Part shown: positions 1 to 8,200 of the stretch, piece after piece | How positions within the stretch are numbered: position 1 is the first letter of the stretch | Layout of the letters: each line of letters starts with the position of its first letter | Assembly (NCBI GenBank): GCA_937924675.1 | Contig: CALEVL010000260.1 | Span: forward strand, 1 to 12,344 | Direction of reading: 5' to 3' | Origin: an uncultured Ignavibacteria bacterium | Lineage (GTDB): Bacteria; Bacteroidota; Ignavibacteria; Tepidaquicellales; Tepidaquicellaceae | DNA length: 12,344 nucleotides | The notes under the pieces: model-generated | Database searches by the model: none | Told to the model about the DNA's origin: nothing | The model's input: the letters and a program-made list of their open reading frames with translations, nothing else | Made by a program: the position numbers and the translations under genes

Positions 1-512
1 GATTCAGCAAACTTGACAACATCAAACTTTGCGAGGGAAAATTGTTCCGTACTAAAATCCACCGTCCCGCCGCTTCTGTCAATTATGAAACCAACTCCGC
101 AAAGATTTGCTCCGGATTCTTTCACGAGTTCAATAACTTCCATAACGCTTCCGCCGGTTGTTACTACATCTTCACACACAAGAACATTCTCTCCTTTGTT
201 CAGTTCAAAGCCTCTCCGGAGTTTCATCACTCCATTTTCTCTTTCGCTGAAAATTGATCTGGCATTAAGCTGTCTACCGACTTCAGTGCCGAATACTATG
301 CCGCCTACTGCCGGAGTAACAACAACATCTATCTTCTTCTCTCTGAAATGCTCAGCTACCAGCGCTGCAAGCTGAGTATTGTATTCAGGATACTGTAGAA
401 CTTTTGCACATTGGAAGTAGTGCGGACTGTGAAATCCTGATGTAAGCACAAAATGCCCTTCAAGCAGAGCACCCGTTTTTTTGAAGACTTCTATAATGTC
501 TTTGCCCTGCAT
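1..512 (-). CDS. pyrE: orotate phosphoribosyltransferase, C-terminus cut by window edge
   Basis: PyrE joins orotate to PRPP to give orotidine monophosphate in cytoplasmic pyrimidine synthesis. Reading the minus strand from the ATG at 512 gives 170 residues without a stop before the window ends; the family is usually about 190-210 residues, so only the tail is missing. Visible signatures are the N-terminal block LLEGHFVLTSGFHSPHYFQC (residues 16-35), the TPAVGGIVFG region (66-75), and the PRPP-binding loop VLVCEDVVTTGGS (110-122) with its adjacent acidic pair E114-D115. The start is preceded by ACA and TCC codons and no Shine-Dalgarno sequence; the upstream bases are a heptamer repeat. It lies 177 bp downstream of murI on the same strand and could be co-transcribed with it. 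Function is certain by motif; the operon is inference. Confidence 0.93.
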   Translation of the reverse strand, partial: MQGKDIIEVFKKTGALLEGHFVLTSGFHSPHYFQCAKVLQYPEYNTQLAALVAEHFREKKIDVVVTPAVGGIVFGTEVGRQLNARSIFSERENGVMKLRRGFELNKGENVLVCEDVVTTGGSVMEVIELVKESGANLCGVGFIIDRSGGTVDFSTEQFSLAKFDVVKFAE

Positions 513-518
513 TGTGGA

Positions 519-546
519 ATTAGAAATTAGAAATTAGAAATTAAAA
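519..546. repeat. heptamer tandem repeat, ATTAGAA family, 4 units
   Basis: Three exact ATTAGAA units (519-525, 526-532, 533-539) and a fourth with one change (540-546) lie immediately upstream of the pyrE start. Read in a shifted register these are GAATTAG-like, the same family as the arrays near 8662, 11969 and 12133. The location means the array is in the 5' leader of pyrE if that gene is transcribed from murI or from its own promoter. The rest of the gap (547-646) shows nothing I can name. Confidence 0.85.
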
Positions 547-646
547 ATAACAGCAAAGCTTATAACGGTCTTTCCCAGTAATTTGGATCGCTGATTTACC
601 TACTGGAAAAAGCTCTTTCATATCTTTCAAAAATGATTTCCGATCT

Positions 647-695
647 CTCACCTCTCAACTCATAACTCTCACCTCTCACCTCTCAACTCTCAACT
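647..695. repeat. heptamer tandem repeat, CTCAACT/CTCACCT family, 7 units
   Basis: Seven consecutive 7-bp units run CTCACCT, CTCAACT, CATAACT, CTCACCT, CTCACCT, CTCAACT, CTCAACT, with variation only at the third to fifth positions. On the minus strand the units read AGTTGAG/AGGTGAG, related to the GTTGAAA array at 8334. The array overlaps the 3' end of murI: the murI stop codon (690-692) and its last sense codon fall inside the final two units. Confidence 0.88.
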
Positions 696-1511
696 CAGTT
701 TTATCTTCTTCACATCATGTATCGGCTGTCCCAGAAATCTTTCGCTGATCTCCTTGAACTTCTTCTGAAAATCCGTCACATAGAATTTGTGTTTGCCTTC
801 GGGCTTCTGCAGGTTAAGCATATTCAGCCTCTCGAGTATCCTTTTAACTTCTTTAGCGGTTTCTCTGCCTGAATCGATAAGGGTAACCTTCTTTCCCATT
901 GTCTTGGAGATTGTATCCGTTAATATCGGATAGTGTGTACATCCTAATATCAGAGTATCTATGTTTTTTTCCTTAAGCTCAGTCAGATACTCTTTTGCTA
1001 TCAGTTTGGTAATCTTATTGTTTGTCCAGCCGTCTTCAGCAAGCTGCACAAACAGACTGCAGGCTTTTGAATGAACGTCGATATTCCTGTCATACTTATG
1101 TATCTGTGTTTTGTACGCGAAGCTCTGAACTGTTCCCAGAGTTCCAATCACACCTATCTTGAAATTATCCGTCTTTGCGATCGCTGCTTTACAGCCCGGT
1201 TTGATCACTCCTATGACCGGTATCTTAGTTATCTGCCTTAACCTGTGCAAAGCCACTGATGACGCAGTGTTGCAGGCGACAATGATCATTTTTACATTTT
1301 TATTCAGCAGAAATTTGGCTATCTCGACCGAGTAAGAAATGACTGTTTCCTTTGATTTTGTGCCGTATGGAAGCCTGGCTGTATCACCAACATAAATGAT
1401 ATTTTCGTTAGGCAGGAATTCGAAAAGTGATCTGGCTACCGTTAATCCTCCGATACCGGAATCAAAAACACCGATCGGACTCTTTGATGTGTACTTTTTC
1501 TTTAATGACAT
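690..1511 (-). CDS. murI: glutamate racemase
   Basis: MurI interconverts L- and D-glutamate in the cytoplasm, supplying D-Glu for peptidoglycan. The 273-residue product has the full family pattern: VFDSGIGGLTV near the N-terminus (residues 15-25, catalytic-site Asp17 and Ser18), GDTARLPYG (42-50), the first catalytic cysteine in VACNTAS (Cys80), and the second in LGCTHYP (Cys192, with His194). Length is normal for the family (about 260-285). The ATG at 1511 places the conserved SPIGVFDSG block ten residues in, and no strong ribosome binding site is seen. The gene is divergent from the propeller gene at 1543, so promoters of both must sit in or overlap 31 bp plus neighbouring coding sequence. 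The last sense codon and stop are formed by a heptamer repeat array, which may have reset the C-terminus. Confidence 0.96.
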   Translation of the reverse strand: MSLKKKYTSKSPIGVFDSGIGGLTVARSLFEFLPNENIIYVGDTARLPYGTKSKETVISYSVEIAKFLLNKNVKMIIVACNTASSVALHRLRQITKIPVIGVIKPGCKAAIAKTDNFKIGVIGTLGTVQSFAYKTQIHKYDRNIDVHSKACSLFVQLAEDGWTNNKITKLIAKEYLTELKEKNIDTLILGCTHYPILTDTISKTMGKKVTLIDSGRETAKEVKRILERLNMLNLQKPEGKHKFYVTDFQKKFKEISERFLGQPIHDVKKIKLS

Positions 1512-1542
1512 TTTAGTCGTGCAATTTAGTCAATCAACACCA

Positions 1543-3648
1543 ATGATGAAATTTACTTTATCCTGCTTTCTGTTTTTTGTCTCATGCTCAACTGCACTTT
1601 CACAATGGACATGGCAGAATCCCACTCCTCAGGGTAACATACTCTTCGGTTCTTATTACCTGAACGAGGAAACCGGCTGGGCGTGCGGTGACGGAGGAAC
1701 GATAATTAAGACCGTAAACGGCGGGATCAACTGGACTGTTCAGCAAACCGGAACAAAGAATAGCATAAGGTCGCTATACTTCTTAGACAATAACCGGGGA
1801 TTTGCATGCGGACTCTTTGGAAAAGTACTAAAGACTTCCAATGGCGGCAACTCATGGCAGATTATTGAACTTAACACAACCGGTAATCTATTCTGCATTA
1901 AGTTCATTGATCAGAATACAGGATTCATTGTTGGTGATACAGGAATTGTTTTCAGAACTACGGATGCCGGCAATTCATGGAACAGAAGATCAACCAACAT
2001 TTTCCGCTCGCTTACCTCGTGTTCAGGAGCAGGCAATATTGTTCTTGCTGCCGGACTGAACGGCTCACTTGCCAGATCAACCGATAAAGGAGATACCTGG
2101 AATCAGGTCGCAGTTAACAACACAAATTACTTCTTTGATGTGTATTTCAAAGATTCCGTTACGGCTTTCATAGCAGGCTCTTACGGAACAATACTTCGCT
2201 CAACAAATGCAGGTCTAAACTGGACTGCAATACCAATGGGAACCGGCAGATGGTTCTACTCAATGTCATTTTCCGATGATGCAAACGGATATGTGACCAG
2301 TGATTACGGTTACATTTACAGGACAACCAACGGTGGAAGTAACTGGATTACTTTGCAGACAGTAACTTCTGAATTCCAGTATTCGCTTAAGACATTCTCG
2401 CCGGAAAAAGTAATATCAGTGGGCAATAAAGGTACAATTCTTGCAACAACAAACTCCGGAGCAAACTGGACCGACAGATCCTCAGGATTCCGAAATTTTC
2501 TGTACTCAATTGATTTTGCAAATGAACAGATTGCTATGGTCAGCGGTGCTCAGGGAACAGTTGCTCTAACAACAGATGCCGGAAACAACTGGCAAAGAAT
2601 TCAGGCAGGTTCTTCAGGAACATATTTTAGTCAGATAGAAATGGTAAATACTGTTACTGCATTTGTAGCCGGAAGCGGTGCATTGTTTCAAAAGACAACT
2701 AATCAGGGACTCAACTGGCTTTCGCTCAATACAGGACTTACAACTGATATCTACGCCATTTACTTTCACGATCAGAATTCTGGCTGGGCGTGCGGTGATT
2801 CAGGAATGCTTATAAGAACAAGCAACGGCGGGCAAAGCTTTTCTACTGTAGTTGCAGACAGGGATTACTATCTGACGGACATTGAATTCATTGATCTGCT
2901 GACCGGCTGGTACTCATCTCAGGATGGAAAAATATATAAGACAACGAACGGCGGCGATAACTGGAACGTACCGCATTCAAAAGCATTTGATTCTCCGGTT
3001 GGTGCAATTGACTTTGCCGATTCACAAAACGGTATTGCTTTTACTTACAACAACAAAATTCTGATCACTGCCGACGGCGGTTCAAACTGGAGTGAACACA
3101 GCATCCCTCCTAACACATATCTAAATAATGTTGCATGCATTTCACCGGGCAATTTTCTTGCTGTGGGAGATTACAGTTTCATTTACAGGACTACCAATTC
3201 AGGTCAGAGCTGGATTCAGGATATAGCCAACAACTTTAATGACAGATTGTTCGGGATTAGTTTCTTTTCTAAAGACAAAGGCTGGGTATGCGGAGGAAAC
3301 GGACTGATAGCAAAGTATCTGAATCCACAATCGAATCTGAGTTTTTCTAATTCTTCTGTTAAGGCGGATAATTTTGAACTCTTTCAGAACTATCCGAACC
3401 CTTTCAATCCAAGTACTGTAATAACATACAAAACTACTACAGCTTCAGCTATATCTCTCAAAGTCTTTGACATAGCAGGAAAGGAAGTGTCACGACTGTT
3501 TGAAGGATTTTCAGATGCCGGAACCCACAAGATCTTGTTTGATGCTCGTGACTTTCCAAGCGGGACTTACTTTTATAGAATAGAATTCAGAGACAATGTT
3601 AACAGAACTCCCAAGGTAATTTCTAAACAGATGATCCTTATCAAGTGA
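1543..3648 (+). CDS. secreted Ycf48-like 14-blade beta-propeller protein with T9SS sorting domain
   Basis: A 701-residue exported protein. I chose the ATG at 1543 (or 1546, directly following) because it begins a signal peptide: MMK, a hydrophobic stretch at about 4-18, and a likely cleavage after ALS at residue 20; the longer open frame from 1396 would only add antisense murI sequence. Residues 21-597 are Ycf48/BNR-like repeats of the form T-x-N-G-G-x-x-W. The repeat aromatic residues sit at 24, 64, 105, 146, 186, 227, 268, 309, 350, 392, 433 (Phe), 474, 516 and 557, a period of about 41. Residues 615-701 are a type A T9SS sorting domain (NYPNPFNPSTVITY, then FPSGTYFYRI, ending MILIK), which predicts outer-membrane passage by T9SS and surface attachment or release. 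The specific role is unknown; plant and cyanobacterial Ycf48 is a photosystem II assembly factor, but that function does not transfer here. Confidence 0.9.
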   Translation: MMKFTLSCFLFFVSCSTALSQWTWQNPTPQGNILFGSYYLNEETGWACGDGGTIIKTVNGGINWTVQQTGTKNSIRSLYFLDNNRGFACGLFGKVLKTSNGGNSWQIIELNTTGNLFCIKFIDQNTGFIVGDTGIVFRTTDAGNSWNRRSTNIFRSLTSCSGAGNIVLAAGLNGSLARSTDKGDTWNQVAVNNTNYFFDVYFKDSVTAFIAGSYGTILRSTNAGLNWTAIPMGTGRWFYSMSFSDDANGYVTSDYGYIYRTTNGGSNWITLQTVTSEFQYSLKTFSPEKVISVGNKGTILATTNSGANWTDRSSGFRNFLYSIDFANEQIAMVSGAQGTVALTTDAGNNWQRIQAGSSGTYFSQIEMVNTVTAFVAGSGALFQKTTNQGLNWLSLNTGLTTDIYAIYFHDQNSGWACGDSGMLIRTSNGGQSFSTVVADRDYYLTDIEFIDLLTGWYSSQDGKIYKTTNGGDNWNVPHSKAFDSPVGAIDFADSQNGIAFTYNNKILITADGGSNWSEHSIPPNTYLNNVACISPGNFLAVGDYSFIYRTTNSGQSWIQDIANNFNDRLFGISFFSKDKGWVCGGNGLIAKYLNPQSNLSFSNSSVKADNFELFQNYPNPFNPSTVITYKTTTASAISLKVFDIAGKEVSRLFEGFSDAGTHKILFDARDFPSGTYFYRIEFRDNVNRTPKVISKQMILIK

Positions 3649-3678
3649 AAAGAACCATGTAACATTGTTTATCAAGAC

Positions 3679-3780
3679 TCTAGTCCTCGCTGAGTCTCCC
3701 GCATAATTCCCTTTTCAACTTGCATTGCTTCTGATGCGGGGACTCCACCAAGTGGCAGGCAGCGAAGACGGGAGTGAAGA
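3679..3780. repeat. diverged relative of the 131-bp hairpin element
   Basis: It starts like the full units (TCTAGTCCTCGCTGAGTCTC versus TCTAGTCCCCGCTGAGTCTC) and then departs. A stem pairs GAGTC-T-CCCGCAT (3692-3704) with ATGCGGGGACTC (3734-3745), differing only by one bulged base. This stem resembles hairpin 2 of the full units, which also pairs a GAGTC/CCCGCA arm with a TGCGGG/GACTC arm and has a single-base bulge. The remainder contains a GGCAGGCAGCG stretch not found in the other units. Confidence 0.6.
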
Positions 3781-3781
3781 G

Positions 3782-3912
3782 TTCTAGTCCCCGCTGAGTC
3801 TCAGATTCACCGGACTCAGCGGGAAGACTATATCAGTATCAAGGCTCTGAGTCCCCGCAGAATAGGCAGATAAGATTAACTTTGTACAATGCGGGAGACT
3901 CAGAGCGGACAA
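3782..3912. repeat. 131-bp two-hairpin element, copy 1
   Basis: Hairpin 1 pairs TAGTC plus CCCGCTGAGTC (3785-3800) with GACTCAGCGGG, AA, GACTA (3813-3830) around a 12-base loop. Hairpin 2 pairs GCTCTGAGTC plus CCCGCA (3844-3859) with TGCGGG, A, GACTCAGAGC (3890-3906) around a 30-base loop. Copy 2 follows after only five bases. Copies 1 and 2 differ at four bases, all in the linker or the loop of hairpin 2 and none in a stem. Confidence 0.93.
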
Positions 3913-3917
3913 TAAAA

Positions 3918-4048
3918 TTCTAGTCCCCGCTGAGTCTCAGATTCACCGGACTCAGCGGGAAGACTATACCAGTATCAAGGCTCTGAGTCCCCGCAGAAAA
4001 GGCAGATAAGATTAACTTTCTTCAATGCGGGAGACTCAGAGCGGACAA
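3918..4048. repeat. 131-bp two-hairpin element, copy 2
   Basis: Direct repeat of copy 1 at a period of 136 bp and the same length. Both hairpins are intact. It ends 29 bp upstream of the start codon of the reductase-like gene, so it would sit in or next to that gene's leader or promoter. Confidence 0.93.
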
Positions 4049-4063
4049 AAAATTTACAAACTT

Positions 4064-4068
4064 AGGGG
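4064..4068 (+). promoter_or_regulatory. weak Shine-Dalgarno-like AGGGG before the reductase-like gene
   Basis: AGGGG lies nine bases before the ATG at 4078. Two of the other three plus-strand starts and both minus-strand starts here lack any such site, so it mildly supports this start and sets the gene apart. Confidence 0.4.
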
Positions 4069-4077
4069 TAACTGGAA

Positions 4078-4704
4078 ATGAAGACAGCCATATTTGGTGC
4101 TACCGGTAGAACCGGTAAATTGCTTCTGAAAGAAACTGCTGCCCGCGGATGGGTGAGCCGAGTCCTTGTGCGAGATCCGGCGAAGATCGAACACACCGAG
4201 GGGATCTCAGTACACGTAGGGGATGCACGTTCTCTGCCGGATGTGATCTCTACAATCGAAGGTGTGGACGCGGTGTTCTATTGTCTCGGAATGGCTGATA
4301 TAACTTTACCGGCTACCGACCTTTCAGACAGCGTAAAGACGATTATCCATGCGATGCGCGATCAGAATGTCAAGCGACTCGTTGGGATCGCTTCTGCAGG
4401 AGAGTTGGATCACCCCGACGGGGGTTACCGTAACAAAGAGGGACTACCCGACTACTTGAAGCATGTATCGGCGGAGCACGTGCGAAACTACGAGGCGCTG
4501 CGTGACTCCGGCCTTGCATGGACTCTGATGTGCCCTGTGTTCCTCATAGAAGACATTCCGGTAGGAAGGGGACATTACATGTTCGAAGATCTTCCCCAGG
4601 GAAGCTACGAGACAGGCTATGCTGACCTTGCCCGGACGATGGCCGACCTTGTAGACCGACCGGAGTCTTTTGGGAAGCGCGTTGGCATTGTGAGTTTCAG
4701 GTAG
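4078..4704 (+). CDS. NAD(P)-binding atypical SDR, NmrA/biliverdin-reductase-B-like
   Basis: A 208-residue soluble protein with no signal peptide or membrane segment. It opens MKTAIFGATGRTGK, the G-x-x-G-x-x-G dinucleotide-binding turn (Gly7, Gly10, Gly13) of the NAD(P)H-binding atypical short-chain dehydrogenase group (NmrA, BLVRB-like). Other family features are VLVRDPAK (residues 30-37) after beta-2, VHVGDA (45-50), VDAVFYCLG (65-73) and VKRLVGIASAG (99-109). The classical YxxxK catalytic pair is not evident, as is usual for this subgroup. Substrate cannot be named: flavin or quinone reduction or a regulatory NAD(P) sensor are possible. By eye the gene is richer in G+C than its neighbours (39 of 60 bases at 4141-4200, against 21 of 60 at 6001-6060) and uses CGA, CGC and GGG codons freely. 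It stands alone between copies 2 and 3 of the 131-bp repeat, suggesting acquisition or movement as a unit. Confidence 0.85.
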   Translation: MKTAIFGATGRTGKLLLKETAARGWVSRVLVRDPAKIEHTEGISVHVGDARSLPDVISTIEGVDAVFYCLGMADITLPATDLSDSVKTIIHAMRDQNVKRLVGIASAGELDHPDGGYRNKEGLPDYLKHVSAEHVRNYEALRDSGLAWTLMCPVFLIEDIPVGRGHYMFEDLPQGSYETGYADLARTMADLVDRPESFGKRVGIVSFR

Positions 4705-4817
4705 GACAGAGTCGCCGAACATGCTATTGTAGCGGAAGAGTATTTTCAGAATAGGGCTTGATCATCTGAGAAATATACTATTGGCAGAGAACAGACTGAA
4801 CTTCGAGTTTGAAAAAG

Positions 4818-4948
4818 TCCTAGTCCCCGCTGAGTCTCAGATTCACCGGACTCAGCGGGAAGACTATACCAGTATCAAGGCTCTGAGTCCCCACAGAATA
4901 GGCAGATAAGATTAACTTTGTTCAATGCGGGAGACTAAGAGCGGACAA
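4818..4948. repeat. 131-bp two-hairpin element, copy 3
   Basis: Same orientation and same 131-bp length as copies 1 and 2, but on the other side of the reductase-like gene. Hairpin 1 is identical in sequence to the other copies. Hairpin 2 carries two stem changes (CCCACA for CCCGCA, and GACTAAGAG for GACTCAGAG). Each breaks a pair without compensation, so this copy looks older or decaying. Confidence 0.93.
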
Positions 4949-5144
4949 TAGTAGACCGAATTATATAATATTGTTAATTGAGTCTTGAATCAGAAGCACT
5001 TTTAAATTTATGTAATGCTTTAAAGAAATTAGATAAATTGCATTGATTATTATACTTTAACTTTTCATTTTAGCCCACTGATTAGTCTTGCAGATTGTAT
5101 ACAAGAATCTTTGAATTCAATTCTGTATGTATCCTGTTTCAAAC

Positions 5145-5173
5145 TTCACGAGACTAACTACCCCAATTATATA
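5145..5173 (+). promoter_or_regulatory. possible sigma70-type promoter, TTCACG-17-TATATA
   Basis: TTCACG (5145-5150) and TATATA (5168-5173) are 17 bases apart and end 29 bases before the start codon at 5203. The -35 half matches consensus at only four of six positions, and promoter rules in this group differ from those of E. coli, so this is tentative. Confidence 0.25.
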
Positions 5174-5191
5174 TAGCTCACAAAATTTAAC

Positions 5192-5196
5192 GGAGG
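5192..5196 (+). promoter_or_regulatory. strong Shine-Dalgarno site GGAGG
   Basis: GGAGG is followed by six bases (TTAATT) and the ATG at 5203. It fixes the start of the first paralog. The second paralog at 8784 has no such site, so the two copies may differ in translation rate. Confidence 0.75.
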
Positions 5197-5202
5197 TTAA
5201 TT

Positions 5203-8200
5203 ATGTACCGAAGATTACTGCTGATCACAATAGTATCAGTCACATTGCTCTTTTTTATGGGGCATATTTTTTCCGGAGAGAACAATCCTCTTGTTCAAAG
5301 CTCCGGAAACAAATCAGGAAACAATCCAGGATATTCAGAAGCGGTCTTTCCAAATGTAAAGCTGCATCCGTCTTCCAATGTTCAGCAAACCGGAATTGAG
5401 ATTACAAGAGATCCTAACAATCCCGGAATACTATTCAGCACTGGACTTACTTCAATCGGCGGCGGAAATACATTCACAAATTCAGGTGTATATGTTTCTA
5501 CAAACGGCGGCTTCTCATGGAGAGGTAATGACACTCTTAACTCTCCTAAACAAAATGATCAGCGCGGATATCCTTCTCCTGTAATTGACAGGAACGGCAG
5601 ATTTTATGTGACTCATCTAACTTCCGTAACAAGTTTTGGTTCGGTAACAGGTGTCGGAGTCAATTATTCAACTGACCGCGGATTGACATGGTCATCAACT
5701 GTGCAGATAGTCAATGATGTAAATGCCGAAAGAACAGTTGCCGCTACGGATGATTCACCGGTCAGTCCATATTATGGATATGTTTACAGCGCTTGGGGAA
5801 CATCCTCATCACTGCCATCCACCGGCAGGGCATCAAGAACAACAGACGGCGGCGCAACCTGGTCATCACCTTTTACTTTGAATGCCCCGGCTTCAGGACG
5901 AAGCACTTTGGCGCATGATATTACATGCGGACCTAACGGTGAAGTATATACCGTTTGGACAATGGCTCTGCAATCCTCTCCAAACACTGAAGACTATGTT
6001 GGATTTGCAAAGTCAACAAACGGAGGAATATCATACACAACAACCAATAATGCATTTGATATCAATGGAATTAGATCTTCTTCATATAACGGCTGGGGGA
6101 TTGCGGTAAATGGTTTTGCTAAGATCGCAGTTGACAAAAGTAACGGTCCGAGAAGAGGAACAATCTATATAGTAACTGCCCAGCAAAATCTTCCTCCGGC
6201 AGGAACTGATGCAGATATAGTTTTGAACAGATCAACAGATAACGGTGCTACATGGACATCCGGAATAAGAGTAAATCAGGACGGCATTAGCAGCGGCAAA
6301 GTACAGTTCATGCCTTCAATCTGTGTTGACGACGGTGGTATTGTTCATGTTGTATATTATGATAACAGAGCATTCCCGTCTGTAGGTGATTCATGTTCCG
6401 TTTACATTTCAAGTTCGCTTGACGGCGGCTCAACCTGGTCAGATGTTGAAATTGCTGACCATCACTTCAAACCAAAACAAGCAACAGGATTTAGCGGAGG
6501 ATATTTTGGTGAATATACCGGAATTGCTTCAAGTCAGGGAAAAATTGTTGCCACTTGGATGGATGACAAAGGCGGCACACCCGGAGTATATAATGCGTGG
6601 AGCGGTGCATTGCAATCTGTAACATATCCGCTTAATTCATTTAATCTTCAGACGCCGGCATCCGGTGTTACCATTTCATCACTTGCAAATTCAAACACAC
6701 CAATAACCATCACATGGGATACATCATCTGCAACCGCTTCTTATAAATGGATATTTGGCAGTCCGAATATTTCTACCAGGCTGTTAACTCTTCCATCTGT
6801 TTCCAACGTACTCACTATCACACGCGGTCAACTGGATCAACTGCTTGCAAGTGCAGGAGTTTCTCAGGGCGGACAATTGACCGGACAATGGGATGTGTGG
6901 GCCTTCAGAAATAATCAGGAAAATGATTCATTAAAATCAGCTAACGGTCCGAGATCTGTTATACTCAGAAGAGAACTTCCTCAGCTTTCATCGTTCTCTC
7001 TAAATAGTCCGGCATCCGGCACAACAGTCAATACATCTCAATTCAGCTTTGCAACTGTTGGTATCAATTGGACAAGATCAGGATCAGGTACTACTTACAA
7101 ATGGAAATTCGGTTCACCAGCAATTGGCAATGTTGTTTTATCACTTCCATCAAATAACTCAGGTAGTGACTCAGTACTAACTCTTGCAAACAGAGGACTG
7201 GATGCAACTCTTGCAGGGCTCGGGCTTAATCCCGGAGATTCTGTATCAGGACAATGGGCAGTGTGGGCATACAGCGGATCAGACTCTCTCCGATCATCAA
7301 ATGTTTTTAATATTACTCTTAAGAGAAAGCAGCGAGCAGATGTAATCATCGTTTACGATTCAACAACATCAGCCAGCAGAGTCTCAAGAGATTCAGTGAT
7401 TGCAAATCTGAATGCGATGGGAATGAGCTATGATGTCTTCAATAGAGGAGTAAACATAAATACTTCTTCAATGTCATTCAGGCAATTCAAAAGAATTCTC
7501 CTTCTTGGTGAATCGTCATCTGTAATGTCAAATGCGATCAAGGATTCCCTCAAGTCTTATATGGCGTGGGGCACAGAATCTCAGAAAGCTAAGATCATGA
7601 TAATGGCTGAAGATGTTGGTTTCCATTTTGACAGACCGGCATCGGTATTTTACGATCCGGTTTTTGCAAGGGAATATCTTGGTTTTGAATATGCATCAGA
7701 TTTTCCCGGAGAAATAGGTGGAAAGGGATTGGTTGGTTCACTCACTAATCCTGACAAAACAGACAGTACAACCGGTCCGAGACCTGATGTGGTGAGGAAA
7801 TCCGGTAGTGTTCCTGCTTATGAACTACATGAACTTTATAAATACAGGGAAACATCTTTGCTCAATGGCGTAGGCAGAATTGGTGTCACATACAATGTGT
7901 CAATAATGGCGATTGATGTTGAATCGTTAAGACGTGCCAATGACAGCCCTCCGGGATCTCCTGTAAGAAGATTTCTGAAAGGCGCATTGGATTTTGTTGA
8001 CGGAATACTTACTGTCTCGGTTAATAATATCAGCGCCGAGATTCCGGATGTTTTCTCAATATCTCAAAACTATCCGAATCCGTTTAATCCGAATACAAAG
8101 ATCAACTTCAGTCTACCGGCAAAGTCGGCAGTAACTCTCAGAGTATATGACATCCTCGGAAAGGAAGTAATGACACTTCTCAATGATGTAAAAGCTCCGG

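Larger units (their letters stand above)
3649..4077. other. gene-free repeat zone between propeller gene and reductase-like gene
   Basis: No coding sequence is supported in these 429 bp. The stretch holds a diverged hairpin element (about 3679-3780) followed by two near-identical 131-bp two-hairpin units. No T-tract follows any of the hairpins on the plus strand, so I do not call an intrinsic terminator for the propeller gene, although the strong stems could stall transcription or protect mRNA ends. Confidence 0.75.
4705..5202. other. gene-free region: repeat copy 3 and AT-rich leader
   Basis: No coding sequence is supported in these 498 bp. 4705-4817 is unremarkable. 4818-4948 is the third 131-bp element. 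4949-5202 is AT-rich and presumably carries the promoter of the following large gene; the only distinct signals are a possible -10/-35 pair and a good ribosome binding site. Confidence 0.7.

Noticed and set aside
13..375. Plus-strand open frames over the left edge
   Set aside because: They are antisense to pyrE, whose minus-strand translation shows clear family motifs throughout.
575..606. Inverted CCAGTA/TACTGG arms as a murI terminator
   Set aside because: The stem is only six pairs with a 20-base loop and no T-tract follows on the minus strand.
1396..1542. Longer start for the propeller gene giving 49 extra N-terminal residues
   Set aside because: The extension is antisense to the murI N-terminus and would bury the signal peptide that begins at 1543.
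3782..4948. Integron attC sites or a CRISPR-like array for the 131-bp units
   Set aside because: No GTTRRRY/RYYYAAC core pair is present, the units are too long and too few, and there are no unique spacers or cas genes.
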